In this document: positions 1 to 6,774 of the stretch, one piece after another
Layout: each line of letters begins with the position of its first letter
Position numbering within the stretch: position 1 is the first letter of the stretch
Assembly (NCBI GenBank): GCA_937901465.1
Contig: CALGTU010000069.1
Location: 1-8,206, forward strand
Source of the DNA: an uncultured Clostridia bacterium
Lineage (GTDB): Bacteria > Bacillota > Clostridia > Oscillospirales > Ruminococcaceae
Reading direction: 5' to 3'
Length of the DNA stretch: 8,206 nucleotides
Position numbers and translations under genes: made by a program
The notes under the pieces: generated by a model
Told to the model about the DNA's origin: nothing
The model's input: only the letters and a program-made list of their open reading frames with translations
Databases searched by the model: none

Positions 1-1
1 G

Positions 2-1534
2 GGAACGGGTAAAACAACCTGCGCGAGAATTTTCGCAAAAGCGATAAACTGTGAAAATTCTTCAGATGGCAACCCATGCCTTTCCTGTTCTGTCTGTGTT
101 GACGCTGAAAACGAAGCACTTTCAGACATCATCGAAATCGACGCTGCTTCAAATAACGGCGTTGATGATATAAGAGATCTCCGTGATGGTGCCGTATATT
201 CACCCGAAAGATGTAAATACAAAGTCTATATCATAGATGAAGTTCATATGCTTTCGGTAAACGCTTTTAACGCACTTTTAAAAATCATCGAAGAACCGCC
301 TCCGTATGTAAAGTTTGTTCTCGCAACAACTGAGGTTCATAAAGTTCTTCCAACAATCCTTTCAAGATGTCAGCGTTTTGATTTCAGAAGAATTATGCCT
401 GAAGATATAGCCAAAAGGCTTATCTATATAGCAGGCGAAGAAAAGATAAATCTTTCGGAAGAAGCGGCTCTTTTAATCGCCCGCCTTGCCGATGGTGGAA
501 TGCGAGATGCACTTTCTCTCTTAGACCAGTGCATAGCCTATTCAACCGATGTAACACTCGAAACCGTTTCGGCGGCGTCAGGCATAGCGGGAAGAGATTA
601 TCTTTTTGATATAATAGAATCCGTTGTCAAAGGTGATACAGGAACAGCGCTCACCATTACCGACAAACTCTATTCAATGTCAAAGGATATAACAAGGCTC
701 TGTGAAGAACTTATCTTACAGTTCAGAAACATAATGCTTATAAAAAGTGTTCCCGAAAGAAAAGAGCTTATAGCCTGCCTCCCTTCAGAACAGGAAAGAT
801 TATCAGCTATAGCGTCTTCTCTTTCGATTGAAGAGATCTTATCAAAACTTACTGTTCTTCAGGAATGTAACGAGAGACTTTCCCGTTCTCTCGCAAAACG
901 CGTTGAATTTGAAATGTGCCTTGTAAAACTCTGCACACTCACGGGAACATCCGTTTCTGTCCCGAAACCCATAGTGAAAGAAACTGCTCCTAAGCCTTCT
1001 GTTCAGCATGAATCTGTTATCAATAATAAATTTGTTCCGCCGATGAAGGAAGAACAAAAAACTGTGACAGAAGAACCACCGGCCATCAAAGAACAACCAA
1101 AGACAGAAACAGTGAAAGAACAACCCGAACCCGTCAGGGAAGAACCAAAAGAACAGCCTTCAAAACCACAACCCGAACTCAAACCATCCGATCCTTCGGT
1201 TGATAAACCCGTTGTTTGCAGTAAATGGAGTGACGTTTTAGAAGAATTCCAGAAGGTTGACCCTGCGGTTGCGGCGTCGCTTATTGATTCTTATGCCTTT
1301 ATAAATACAACAACAATATTCATAGTTGCAAGAAATTCATTCTTCATGAAACTTTTTGCTCAGGAAGAAAACAAAATTTCTCTTATAAAGGTTATAACAA
1401 AAGTTCTCGGTAAAAGCTATATAGTAAGAGCAAGAAGCGAGAATAAAGAACTCGAGGATAAGCCTGATAATCATAAGGCGGTTGAACTTCTCGATAAAGC
1501 AAAGGAAAACGGTATCCCTACAGGGACTGAATAA
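2..1534 (+). CDS. dnaX: DNA polymerase III subunit gamma/tau (5' end missing)
   Basis: This is the clamp-loader ATPase subunit of the replicative polymerase, which loads the beta clamp and ties the holoenzyme together at the fork. The reading frame is open from the window edge and enters inside the Walker A motif (GTGKTT), so about 40-45 N-terminal residues lie outside. In the 510 visible residues I see four zinc-type cysteines (C17, C26, C29, C32), Walker B DEVHML near residues 79-84, the sensor stretch LATTE, the SRC arginine-finger motif near 121-123, and GGMRDALSLLDQ near 165-176 (sensor 2 region). A Pro/Glu/Lys-rich linker follows (about nt 958-1215), then a tau-like C-terminal domain beginning around SKWSDVL. 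The ATG at 248 is internal and not the start. ybaB follows after 37 nt and recR after that, the standard order in many bacteria. Identity is very secure from the motifs and gene order. Confidence 0.97.
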   Translation, partial: GTGKTTCARIFAKAINCENSSDGNPCLSCSVCVDAENEALSDIIEIDAASNNGVDDIRDLRDGAVYSPERCKYKVYIIDEVHMLSVNAFNALLKIIEEPPPYVKFVLATTEVHKVLPTILSRCQRFDFRRIMPEDIAKRLIYIAGEEKINLSEEAALLIARLADGGMRDALSLLDQCIAYSTDVTLETVSAASGIAGRDYLFDIIESVVKGDTGTALTITDKLYSMSKDITRLCEELILQFRNIMLIKSVPERKELIACLPSEQERLSAIASSLSIEEILSKLTVLQECNERLSRSLAKRVEFEMCLVKLCTLTGTSVSVPKPIVKETAPKPSVQHESVINNKFVPPMKEEQKTVTEEPPAIKEQPKTETVKEQPEPVREEPKEQPSKPQPELKPSDPSVDKPVVCSKWSDVLEEFQKVDPAVAASLIDSYAFINTTTIFIVARNSFFMKLFAQEENKISLIKVITKVLGKSYIVRARSENKELEDKPDNHKAVELLDKAKENGIPTGTE

Positions 1535-1571
1535 AAATAAACAAATAAATTTTTAAAAGGAGTTTTTAAAC

Positions 1572-1919
1572 ATGAAAGTAAGATTACCTCAGGGAATGGG
1601 CGGCGGCCCCCAGAATATGAACCAGATGATAAAGCAGGCTCAGAAGATGCAGGAACAGATCACTGCCGTTCAGGAAGATATTGAAGGAAGAACATTCACA
1701 GCTACAGCAGGTGGCGGAATGATCGAAGTTGAAATGACAGGTAAGAAGACACTTACATCTGTTAAGATCAAGCCCGAAGTTGTTAACCCCGATGATATCG
1801 AAATGCTTGAAGATCTCGTTATGAGTGCAGTAAACGAATGTGTAAAGTCTATCGAAGAAACATCTGAAAAGGAAATGAGCGCTGTAACAGGCGGCGTTTC
1901 ACTCCCGGGAATTCTTTAA
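1572..1919 (+). CDS. ybaB: YbaB/EbfC-family nucleoid-associated protein
   Basis: This small DNA-binding protein is thought to act as a homodimer on the nucleoid. Its family is almost always encoded between dnaX and recR. The 115-residue length is typical. The N-terminus is Gly/Gln/Met rich (LPQGMGGGPQNMNQM), followed by an amphipathic helix (IKQAQKMQEQI), the family motif region TATAGGGMIEVEMTGKK near residues 44-60, and the conserved KPEVVNPDDIEMLEDL stretch near 67-82. The start is fixed by a strong Shine-Dalgarno AAAAGGAG (1555-1562) nine bases before the ATG. The recR start lies 3 nt after its stop, so the two are very likely co-transcribed and may be translationally coupled. Family assignment is firm; the physiological role is only broadly known. 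Confidence 0.95.
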   Translation: MKVRLPQGMGGGPQNMNQMIKQAQKMQEQITAVQEDIEGRTFTATAGGGMIEVEMTGKKTLTSVKIKPEVVNPDDIEMLEDLVMSAVNECVKSIEETSEKEMSAVTGGVSLPGIL

Positions 1920-1922
1920 TAT

Positions 1923-2519
1923 ATGGCAGAAGCATTACCGCTCGTTCTTTTAGCCGAACAATTTGCCAAACTTCCCGGAATAGGAATGAAAACAGCACAA
2001 CGCCTTTCGTATTTCGTCATGTCTATGTCTGATGAAGATGTGAGAGAGTTTGCCGATGCTATCATCAACGCACACGAAAAAGTAGGACTTTGCTCTGTCT
2101 GTCAGAATCTAACGGATAAAGAAATATGCCCTATATGTGATGATGAAAGAAGAGATCATAGCATCATCTGCGTTGTCGATGGCCCTAAGGATGTTTCGGC
2201 TTTTGAAAGAACAAAAGAATATAACGGCGTTTATCATGTCCTTCACGGACTAATATCGCCTATCGACAATATTACTCCCGACAGCCTCAAGATTAAAGAG
2301 CTTTTAGCAAGAATCCAGCAGGGCGGAGTTGAGGAGGTAATTATGGCAACCAACCCCACAGTTGAGGGTGAGGCAACAGCCATGTATATTTCAAGGCTTT
2401 TAAGACCATTAGGTGTAAAGGTTACAAGACTTGCATTCGGACTTCCCGTTGGTGCAAATCTTGAATACGCCGATGAAGTAACATTATACAAAGCTCTCGA
2501 AAACAGAAACGAAATGTAA
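1923..2519 (+). CDS. recR: Recombination mediator protein RecR
   Basis: RecR works with RecF and RecO to load RecA on gapped DNA during recombinational repair. The 198-residue length is normal for the family. The order of parts is standard: helix-hairpin-helix LPGIGMKTAQRLS (17-29), a four-cysteine zinc finger (C57, C60, C69, C72), a Toprim domain starting at IICVVDGPKD (81-90), and the C-terminal block GLPVGANLEYADEVTL (173-188). The ATG lies 3 nt after the ybaB stop. I see no good Shine-Dalgarno in the preceding 15 nt (only a weak GGGA further up), so re-initiation by ribosomes finishing ybaB is a plausible inference. No alternative start fits the conserved N-terminus. The gene ends 1 nt before a nested palindrome that probably terminates the operon. 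Confidence 0.97.
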   Translation: MAEALPLVLLAEQFAKLPGIGMKTAQRLSYFVMSMSDEDVREFADAIINAHEKVGLCSVCQNLTDKEICPICDDERRDHSIICVVDGPKDVSAFERTKEYNGVYHVLHGLISPIDNITPDSLKIKELLARIQQGGVEEVIMATNPTVEGEATAMYISRLLRPLGVKVTRLAFGLPVGANLEYADEVTLYKALENRNEM

Positions 2520-2520
2520 A

Positions 2521-2642
2521 AAAAGGACAGCTAAAGGGAGCCCCTTTGGGCAATCCGTAATAAAAAAATCAAGGGTACCTGAGTTTGTGGCTCGGTACCC
2601 TTAATTACTTCTATACGGTCATTTTCCTAAAACTGTCCTTTT
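2521..2642. terminator. Nested palindromic element, probable bidirectional terminator
   Basis: It fills the space between the convergent ends of recR and the leftward foldase gene. The outer arms AAAAGGACAG (2521-2530) and CTGTCCTTTT (2633-2642) are perfect inverted repeats. Inside are a hairpin AAAGGG/CCCTTT (2533-2538 with 2542-2547), a possible TTTGGG/CCTAAA pairing with one G-U (2545-2550 with 2626-2631), a short CCGTA/TACGG pair (2555-2559 with 2614-2618), and a strong central hairpin AAGGGTACC/GGTACCCTT (2571-2579 with 2594-2602), extended by GAG/CTC (2581-2583 with 2591-2593). Outward T-rich runs follow the outer stem on both strands, as expected for two-way termination. It is longer and more layered than an ordinary terminator. 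A small mobile palindrome (MITE-like) or a structured 3'-UTR RNA is also possible. No target-site duplication is evident. Confidence 0.7.
2571..2602. repeat. Central hairpin of the recR-downstream element
   Basis: A perfect 9-bp inverted repeat AAGGGTACC/GGTACCCTT is followed, across one bulged T, by a further 3 bp (GAG/CTC) and a loop TTTGTGG. This is the most stable single stem in the element. It is followed by TTAATTACTTCT rather than a real T-run, so on its own it is a mediocre intrinsic terminator. The outer stem supplies the T-tracts. Confidence 0.75.
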
Positions 2643-2646
2643 ATTT

Positions 2647-3723
2647 TTATTCAGCTATATTGATTTCCTTAGGAGCGTATCTTTCCTTAGCCTTTTCGTT
2701 CCATTCGATTTCAAGTTCGTTAGCCCATTTTGTTTCAAGTTCCATAAATTCGTCACCCTTAAGTGCCTGAAGGACTGTATCCTTGTATGTGTCAACAATA
2801 CCTTCTCTTTCTAAAATGTTGTGTCTTTTTACAACATAATAGCTTTCAGAACCTTCAACTAAAAATGCCTTTCCGTCAGCCTTGTGAGCGAAGATTTCTT
2901 CTGTAACAGTTGAGGGAAGGAGTGTGTTTTCCTTAGCGATAATCTGTTCAAAAGCATATTCTTCTGTTTCCTTGGGGTCATATTCCATCTTTGTGAATTC
3001 AGTTCCGTTTGTATCAGCCATTGCTTTTAAAAGAACATTGTATTCTTCATAAACGATAACGCCGAAATCTTCTTCTTCCGCTTTTTTTACATAAGATTTA
3101 GCACGGTTGATTGCCTTTTCCTTATCAGCACCCTTAAGAAGATTTCCCGATGCATCTTTAAGCGAAACTTCAACAAATTCGATTCTTGCATAGTTGTCTT
3201 TCATATACTTATTGATTTCAGAAGTCTTTATAGGCTCAATACCTGTTTCTGCATCGTAATAAGCAGAGAAGAGCGCAGAGAACTTAGCGTCGTTTTCAAC
3301 TATTCTTGTGAAAGATTCAAGACCGATTCCGTTGTCGGCAAGAACGTCCTTAGACTGTTCATAAGCGTTTTCAGCAGCTGCCTTGTAATAATCTTTTTCC
3401 TTTTCTGTGAAAGAAAGACCAAGTTCGTCAAACTTCTTTTCAATAGCGATAAGTTTCTTTACTCTTAAAAGAGCTTCGTCAGCGATATGCTGTTCAGCGG
3501 TTTTTCCGTCAACAGTAACATCCCATACAGTAGCCTGTTCTTCAGTTTTCTGTAAAGAAGTTTCTCTGTAAACGTTTGTCATGTGATAGAGATAAATCCC
3601 TGCGGGAACTTCTTCTCCACCGATTTTACCGATGTTAGCGGTATCTTCTCCACAAGCAGTGAGAGAAAGCGTCATAACACAAGCCGCAGAAAAAGCAGCG
3701 ATTTTTCTGAGTGTTTTTTTCAT
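2647..3723 (-). CDS. PrsA/SurA-like foldase lipoprotein
   Basis: This is a predicted extracytoplasmic lipoprotein of 358 residues related to parvulin-type foldases, which help secreted proteins fold on the outer face of the membrane. The N-terminus is a lipoprotein signal: MKKTLRK, a hydrophobic stretch, then a lipobox LTAC with the lipidated cysteine at position 24. Residues about 34-180 are helix-rich and look like the SurA/PrsA chaperone part. Residues about 180-305 have the length and spacing of a parvulin domain (ARIEFVEVSL, AEEEDFGVI, GSESYYVVKRHNI). I do not see the usual HIL(V/I) start or the conserved GG(D/E)LG block, so isomerase activity is doubtful. A charged helical tail follows. 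A Shine-Dalgarno GGAGG lies 8-9 nt before the ATG. The gene has its own consensus promoter and is convergent with recR. Lipoprotein call firm, foldase call moderate. Confidence 0.75.
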   Translation of the reverse strand: MKKTLRKIAAFSAACVMTLSLTACGEDTANIGKIGGEEVPAGIYLYHMTNVYRETSLQKTEEQATVWDVTVDGKTAEQHIADEALLRVKKLIAIEKKFDELGLSFTEKEKDYYKAAAENAYEQSKDVLADNGIGLESFTRIVENDAKFSALFSAYYDAETGIEPIKTSEINKYMKDNYARIEFVEVSLKDASGNLLKGADKEKAINRAKSYVKKAEEEDFGVIVYEEYNVLLKAMADTNGTEFTKMEYDPKETEEYAFEQIIAKENTLLPSTVTEEIFAHKADGKAFLVEGSESYYVVKRHNILEREGIVDTYKDTVLQALKGDEFMELETKWANELEIEWNEKAKERYAPKEINIAE

Positions 3724-3762
3724 TTTAAATCCTCCGTTCAGGATAATTTCAAATACTGTAAC

Positions 3763-3791
3763 ATTATATCACAAAATACCGTTTGTGTCAA
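3763..3791 (-). promoter_or_regulatory. Sigma-A promoter of the foldase lipoprotein gene
   Basis: On the minus strand a perfect -35 TTGACA (3791-3786), a 17-nt spacer and a perfect -10 TATAAT (3768-3763) preceded by an extended TGA. The start point should fall near 3756, giving a leader of about 33 nt. The -35 box starts one base past the stop codon of the upstream membrane-protein gene, with no terminator between, so read-through from that gene is also likely. Confidence 0.88.
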
Positions 3792-3792
3792 A

Positions 3793-5454
3793 TTATTTTG
3801 AAACAAGTATATAATATCCCGAAGTATCCTCATATACAATTTCAAATCCGTCATATTTTTTATCGGTAATTATAAGACCGTTTCTTCCGAGCGTTTTTAT
3901 TTCCTCATCTGAAATAAGAGAGATATTCTGTCTTTTTGCCGAAAACTGTATTTCAGCCGATGCCATATTATCCCTTATATTCATGTATAACGGAAGCGAA
4001 TAGTTTTCCGAAGCAGCAGAAATTACATTTTCGGTAATATCATTCTTCAGCTGATTTTTAAGCGAATATGCACTAACAGCAAAAAATCCTTCACATATGA
4101 ATATTACAGCAAGAGCAACCGAAGCGAAAACCGAAAGCGGCTTTATCTTGTGTGCCGATATAAAAATTATGAATGTATAAACAAATGTTGCAACTATGAT
4201 TATCGCAGGAATTATAAATGATGAAAGCCCGAACGACATAAACGATGCAACCGAAGCCGAAGAAACGGGCGAAAATCCCGTAAGCATCGTTGCCGAACCC
4301 GATATGTTGAAAAGGGCGCATGCCATAAGCAGAATTCCCGAGAAAATTCCCGAAAATGCAAAAGCTTTCTTTCCCGAAATGTAAAAATAAAGAATACCTA
4401 TAAGCATTAACGGAGCAAGAAGAATACCACCGTATTTTCCCGAAAGAATGCTGTTGGGAGAAACAGTAAACAAAGAAGCGATAACATCGGTCATAAAATA
4501 TAAAACCGATGAAATAATAAGGAACATAAGGAAAAGCTGTCTTTGAGTAAACTCATCAGCGGGAACTTTCTTTATGTATCTTAAAATAAAGCTTCCCATA
4601 AAATTCTTAGCACCCATAACAGCAAATAAAAGTCCGCCGAATGCAAAAAGAAGAGTTGAAACGCTGATATAGATAAGTCTTCCCGAAAAAACAGATAAGA
4701 ATCCTTTCAAAGAAAAACCTTCCGTTTCCGTAGCAAAAACAACAGAGAAGATTATTCTCAAAACAATAAACAGAACAAAACCTGTTCCTGCCGATGAGAA
4801 AAATGCTGTCACAGAGAGCTTGTCTGTTCTTTTAGAAATAATCATCGCCGAAAATGCAAGAACACCCGTTATAAAAATTCCCATAGTTCCCTCACAGAAC
4901 CATAACAGAAGCGAGAGTACTATTCCCATAAAAACATAGAATAACGGAGTTTTCGATGAATCCATATTTACAAAAAACCATAGCGTCATAAACATAAGAA
5001 AAACCGAAACAGCAAATCCGTCTGTCATATATGCCGACGAAATTATATCAGGCAACAGCATAACCGCAAAAGCAGCTGCTTTTATAAAATATTTGTTTAT
5101 ATCGGGGAATAATTTCAAAGCGATTTTATATGCAATAAAAAACGAAGCAACAAGAAAAACCGAATTTATAAAAAGTGCAACCGAATAAGCCGGACTTCCG
5201 CCACCGAAAATAAAAACTATAGGCGCGAGTATAAGAGAATACCCGAATGAAGAATATCCGAATCCCGAAAATGCGGGAAGATTTCCTCTGCCTGAAATTA
5301 TGTATGCAATTCTCCATAAAGGAACTTCTTCGGGGGAGTGTATGCCGTAAAAATCAGAAGCAAAAAATCTGTAAACCGCAAAAAGAATGATTACAATAAG
5401 TTCAGTTGTTAAAATATCAATATAAAATTCCTTGTTGCGTTCTTTTGTGTTCAT
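3793..5454 (-). CDS. Polytopic membrane protein, GT-C glycosyltransferase-like
   Basis: I do not recognise a named gene. From the ATG at 5454 it has 553 residues: a short cytoplasmic N-terminus (MNTKERNKEF), roughly 12-14 hydrophobic segments spread over residues 13-460, and a soluble C-terminal part of about 90 residues (465-553) that ends in alternating beta-like segments (NGLIITDKKYDG, DTSGYYILVSK). The first exterior loop (about 33-72, ending GFGYSSFGYSLILAP) and the following membrane pairs resemble lipid-linked-sugar transferases of the GT-C/GT39 type, but I see no clear catalytic Asp-Glu motif, so the activity is an inference. The frame can extend to GTG at 5466, but that GTG sits directly on the AAGG of the ribosome site. 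ATG 5454, preceded by AAGGGTGGTGGAG, is preferred. It precedes and probably reads into the foldase gene. Confidence 0.55.
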   Translation of the reverse strand: MNTKERNKEFYIDILTTELIVIILFAVYRFFASDFYGIHSPEEVPLWRIAYIISGRGNLPAFSGFGYSSFGYSLILAPIVFIFGGGSPAYSVALFINSVFLVASFFIAYKIALKLFPDINKYFIKAAAFAVMLLPDIISSAYMTDGFAVSVFLMFMTLWFFVNMDSSKTPLFYVFMGIVLSLLLWFCEGTMGIFITGVLAFSAMIISKRTDKLSVTAFFSSAGTGFVLFIVLRIIFSVVFATETEGFSLKGFLSVFSGRLIYISVSTLLFAFGGLLFAVMGAKNFMGSFILRYIKKVPADEFTQRQLFLMFLIISSVLYFMTDVIASLFTVSPNSILSGKYGGILLAPLMLIGILYFYISGKKAFAFSGIFSGILLMACALFNISGSATMLTGFSPVSSASVASFMSFGLSSFIIPAIIIVATFVYTFIIFISAHKIKPLSVFASVALAVIFICEGFFAVSAYSLKNQLKNDITENVISAASENYSLPLYMNIRDNMASAEIQFSAKRQNISLISDEEIKTLGRNGLIITDKKYDGFEIVYEDTSGYYILVSK

Positions 5455-5491
5455 ATACTCCACCACCCTTCATATAGGTTAATACACATTC

Positions 5492-5520
5492 ATTATATCA
5501 GAAAATCTCTCTGATTTCAA
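5492..5520 (-). promoter_or_regulatory. Promoter of the membrane-protein gene
   Basis: On the minus strand -35 TTGAAA (5520-5515), 17-nt spacer, and -10 TATAAT (5497-5492) with extended TGA. A 6-bp inverted repeat ATCAGA/TCTGAT (5497-5502 with 5510-5515) fills the spacer and touches both hexamers, so it could be an operator. It lies back to back with the rsmE promoter, with only 6 nt between the two -35 boxes. Confidence 0.82.
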
Positions 5521-5526
5521 TATATG

Positions 5527-5555
5527 TTGACTATTTTGAAAAGGTAGGGTATACT
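5527..5555 (+). promoter_or_regulatory. Promoter of rsmE
   Basis: -35 TTGACT (5527-5532), 17-nt spacer and -10 TATACT (5550-5555). The start point should lie near 5562, leaving a leader of under 30 nt before the rsmE ATG at 5590. It is divergent from the promoter at 5492-5520. Confidence 0.82.
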
Positions 5556-5589
5556 CTCATTAGGTAGTATTTTGTCGGAGGTTATCACT

Positions 5590-6312
5590 ATGCCTAGATT
5601 TTTTGTTCCAGAAGTTTCGGGTGAATATATTCTTGTAACAGGCGGAGACGCAAGGCATATTTCCTATTCTCTCCGTATGGCAACGGGAGATGATATAACT
5701 TTCTGTAACAGCGGAAAGGATTATTTCTGTAAAATAGAAAGCTTTTCCGAAGAGGGAGTTTTGTGTAAAATAATTTCCTCAGAAAACAGCAAATCCGAAC
5801 CCGATGTTTTTTTAACACTCTATCAGGCACTTCCGAAAGGTGATAAATTCGAAACAATTATCCAGAAATCAATAGAACTCGGCGCGTCGAGAATAGTCCC
5901 TGTCATGACCAAAAGATGCGTTTCGCGTCCCGATGATAAATCTTTCGCGAAAAAACTTGTAAGATACAATAAAATTGCCGAAGAAGCCGCAAAACAGAGC
6001 GGAAGGGGGATAATTCCCGAAATAACGCCGATTATGGATTTTGATAAAGCGGTAAAAGAAGCGTCAGAAAACGACCTGCCGCTTATCTGTTATGAAAGAG
6101 AAGGCGGAAAACGCTTTTCAGAAATTGATTTCAATGATAAAAAAACAGTTTCTCTCATAATCGGAAGCGAAGGCGGATTTGATGCGTCAGAAGCCGAAAA
6201 AGCGATAGATAAAGGGATAATTCCCATATGGCTCGGCGAACGTATTTTAAGATGCGAAACCGCACCCGTAGCGGCGATTTCCATAATTATGAATTTAAGT
6301 GGAAATATATAA
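5590..6312 (+). CDS. rsmE: 16S rRNA (uracil1498-N3)-methyltransferase RsmE
   Basis: RsmE methylates N3 of U1498 in 16S rRNA in the assembled 30S subunit, using S-adenosylmethionine. It belongs to the SPOUT (trefoil-knot) methyltransferases. The 240-residue length is normal. Visible family blocks are the N-terminal MPRFFVP and ARHISYSLRMATGDDI (PUA-like domain, 1-70), LYQALPKGDKFETIIQKSIELG (77-98), EEAAKQSGRG (131-140), the SAM-binding knot segments IIGSEGGFDASEAEKA (190-205) and LGERILRCETAPVAA (215-229). The frame extends to a TTG at 5572, but GGAGG (5577-5581) lies 8 nt before ATG 5590 and the family begins with MPRFF, so 5590 is the start. In many bacteria rsmE follows prmA; here it stands alone. 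No hairpin terminator follows: the stop is trailed only by a T-run. Confidence 0.96.
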   Translation: MPRFFVPEVSGEYILVTGGDARHISYSLRMATGDDITFCNSGKDYFCKIESFSEEGVLCKIISSENSKSEPDVFLTLYQALPKGDKFETIIQKSIELGASRIVPVMTKRCVSRPDDKSFAKKLVRYNKIAEEAAKQSGRGIIPEITPIMDFDKAVKEASENDLPLICYEREGGKRFSEIDFNDKKTVSLIIGSEGGFDASEAEKAIDKGIIPIWLGERILRCETAPVAAISIIMNLSGNI

Positions 6313-6328
6313 TTTTTTTAAAAGTCCC

Positions 6329-6357
6329 TTGAAATGTCTGTTGCGGTGTGATATAAT
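6329..6357 (+). promoter_or_regulatory. Promoter of the acidic small membrane protein gene
   Basis: -35 TTGAAA (6329-6334), 17-nt spacer and -10 TATAAT (6352-6357) with extended TGA. It sits 16 nt after the rsmE stop codon. The start point should be near 6364, giving a leader of about 42 nt with AGGAGTG (6391-6397) as ribosome site. Confidence 0.87.
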
Positions 6358-6405
6358 AACAACATAGTGATATTTACCTTAATGAATTATAGGAGTGATT
6401 TTAAT

Positions 6406-6678
6406 ATGAAAAACTTTTTAGGACTTGCAATTTTCGGTCTCGTAGCAGCAGGTATCGGCGCAGCAGCAACAATGTTTGCTATCAAAAAGCGTGAAGAACT
6501 CGATGCTTACGATGATTTTGATGACGAATTCTGCGATGATTGCGATTGCAACTGCGAAGAATGCGCTGCTTGTGAAGATATCATCATCGATGGTGAAGAT
6601 CTTTCAGTTGAAGAAGTTCTCGATACTGTTGAAGAAGATATTGAAGAAATCGCTAAGGAAGACGGCGAAGATTTCTAA
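6406..6678 (+). CDS. Small membrane-anchored acidic protein with a six-Cys cluster
   Basis: I do not recognise this gene. It encodes 90 residues: MKN, one hydrophobic Gly/Ala-rich membrane segment (about 4-25, LGLAIFGLVAAGIGAAATMF), a positive stop KKR (27-29), and then a tail in which 30 of the last 61 residues are Asp or Glu and only one (K84) is basic. Six cysteines lie within 14 residues (C43, C46, C48, C50, C53, C56; spacing C-x2-C-x-C-x-C-x2-C-x2-C) between acidic residues, which looks like a metal-binding site. The last third (SVEEVLDTVEEDIEEIAKE) should be helical. By the positive-inside rule the tail faces the cytoplasm. ATG 6406 is chosen because AGGAGTG lies 8 nt before it; an in-frame GTG at 6367 would add 13 residues but has no ribosome site. 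It is monocistronic, with its own promoter and terminator. Function unknown. Confidence 0.85.
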   Translation: MKNFLGLAIFGLVAAGIGAAATMFAIKKREELDAYDDFDDEFCDDCDCNCEECAACEDIIIDGEDLSVEEVLDTVEEDIEEIAKEDGEDF

Positions 6679-6691
6679 TAAAATCAAAAAC

Positions 6692-6722
6692 AAAGGCTGA
6701 CAGTTTTGTCAGCCTTTTTTAT
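6692..6722 (+). terminator. Rho-independent terminator after the acidic protein gene
   Basis: Perfect 11-bp stem AAAGGCTGACA/TGTCAGCCTTT (6692-6702 with 6707-6717), loop GTTT, with a T-run through 6720 followed by ATTTT. It lies 13 nt after the stop codon. Confidence 0.95.
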
Positions 6723-6774
6723 TTTCTCACCCTTTATTATACTTCGCATAGATTGTAATAAGAGGTGATTTATT

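Noticed and set aside
1055..1062. Run of six A followed by C in the dnaX linker, a possible frameshift site giving a gamma form.
   Set aside because: The codon phase (CAA AAA ACT) does not fit the X-XXY-YYZ arrangement needed for a -1 slip on this heptamer, and the run is short for transcriptional slippage.
842..1123. Minus-strand open frame opposite dnaX.
   Set aside because: It is a Phe/Arg-rich shadow of the Lys/Glu-rich linker, with no family likeness.
3793..5466. Frequent TTCCCGAAA-like words on the plus strand across the membrane-protein gene.
   Set aside because: They come from repeated Ser-Gly and Phe-Ser-Gly codons (TCG GGA) in the minus-strand reading frame, so they reflect codon choice and not a repeat family.
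6313..6320. T-run right after the rsmE stop as a terminator.
   Set aside because: No hairpin precedes it, so it does not qualify as an intrinsic terminator.
6476..6700. Overlapping open frame inside the acidic small-protein gene.
   Set aside because: It is a +1-frame shadow with Lys/Ser-rich low-complexity content, no ribosome site, and it runs into the terminator stem.
6738..6743. TATACT as the -10 of an amidase promoter.
   Set aside because: The matching -35 position is only the T-run of the preceding terminator, so it is too weak to list as a promoter feature.
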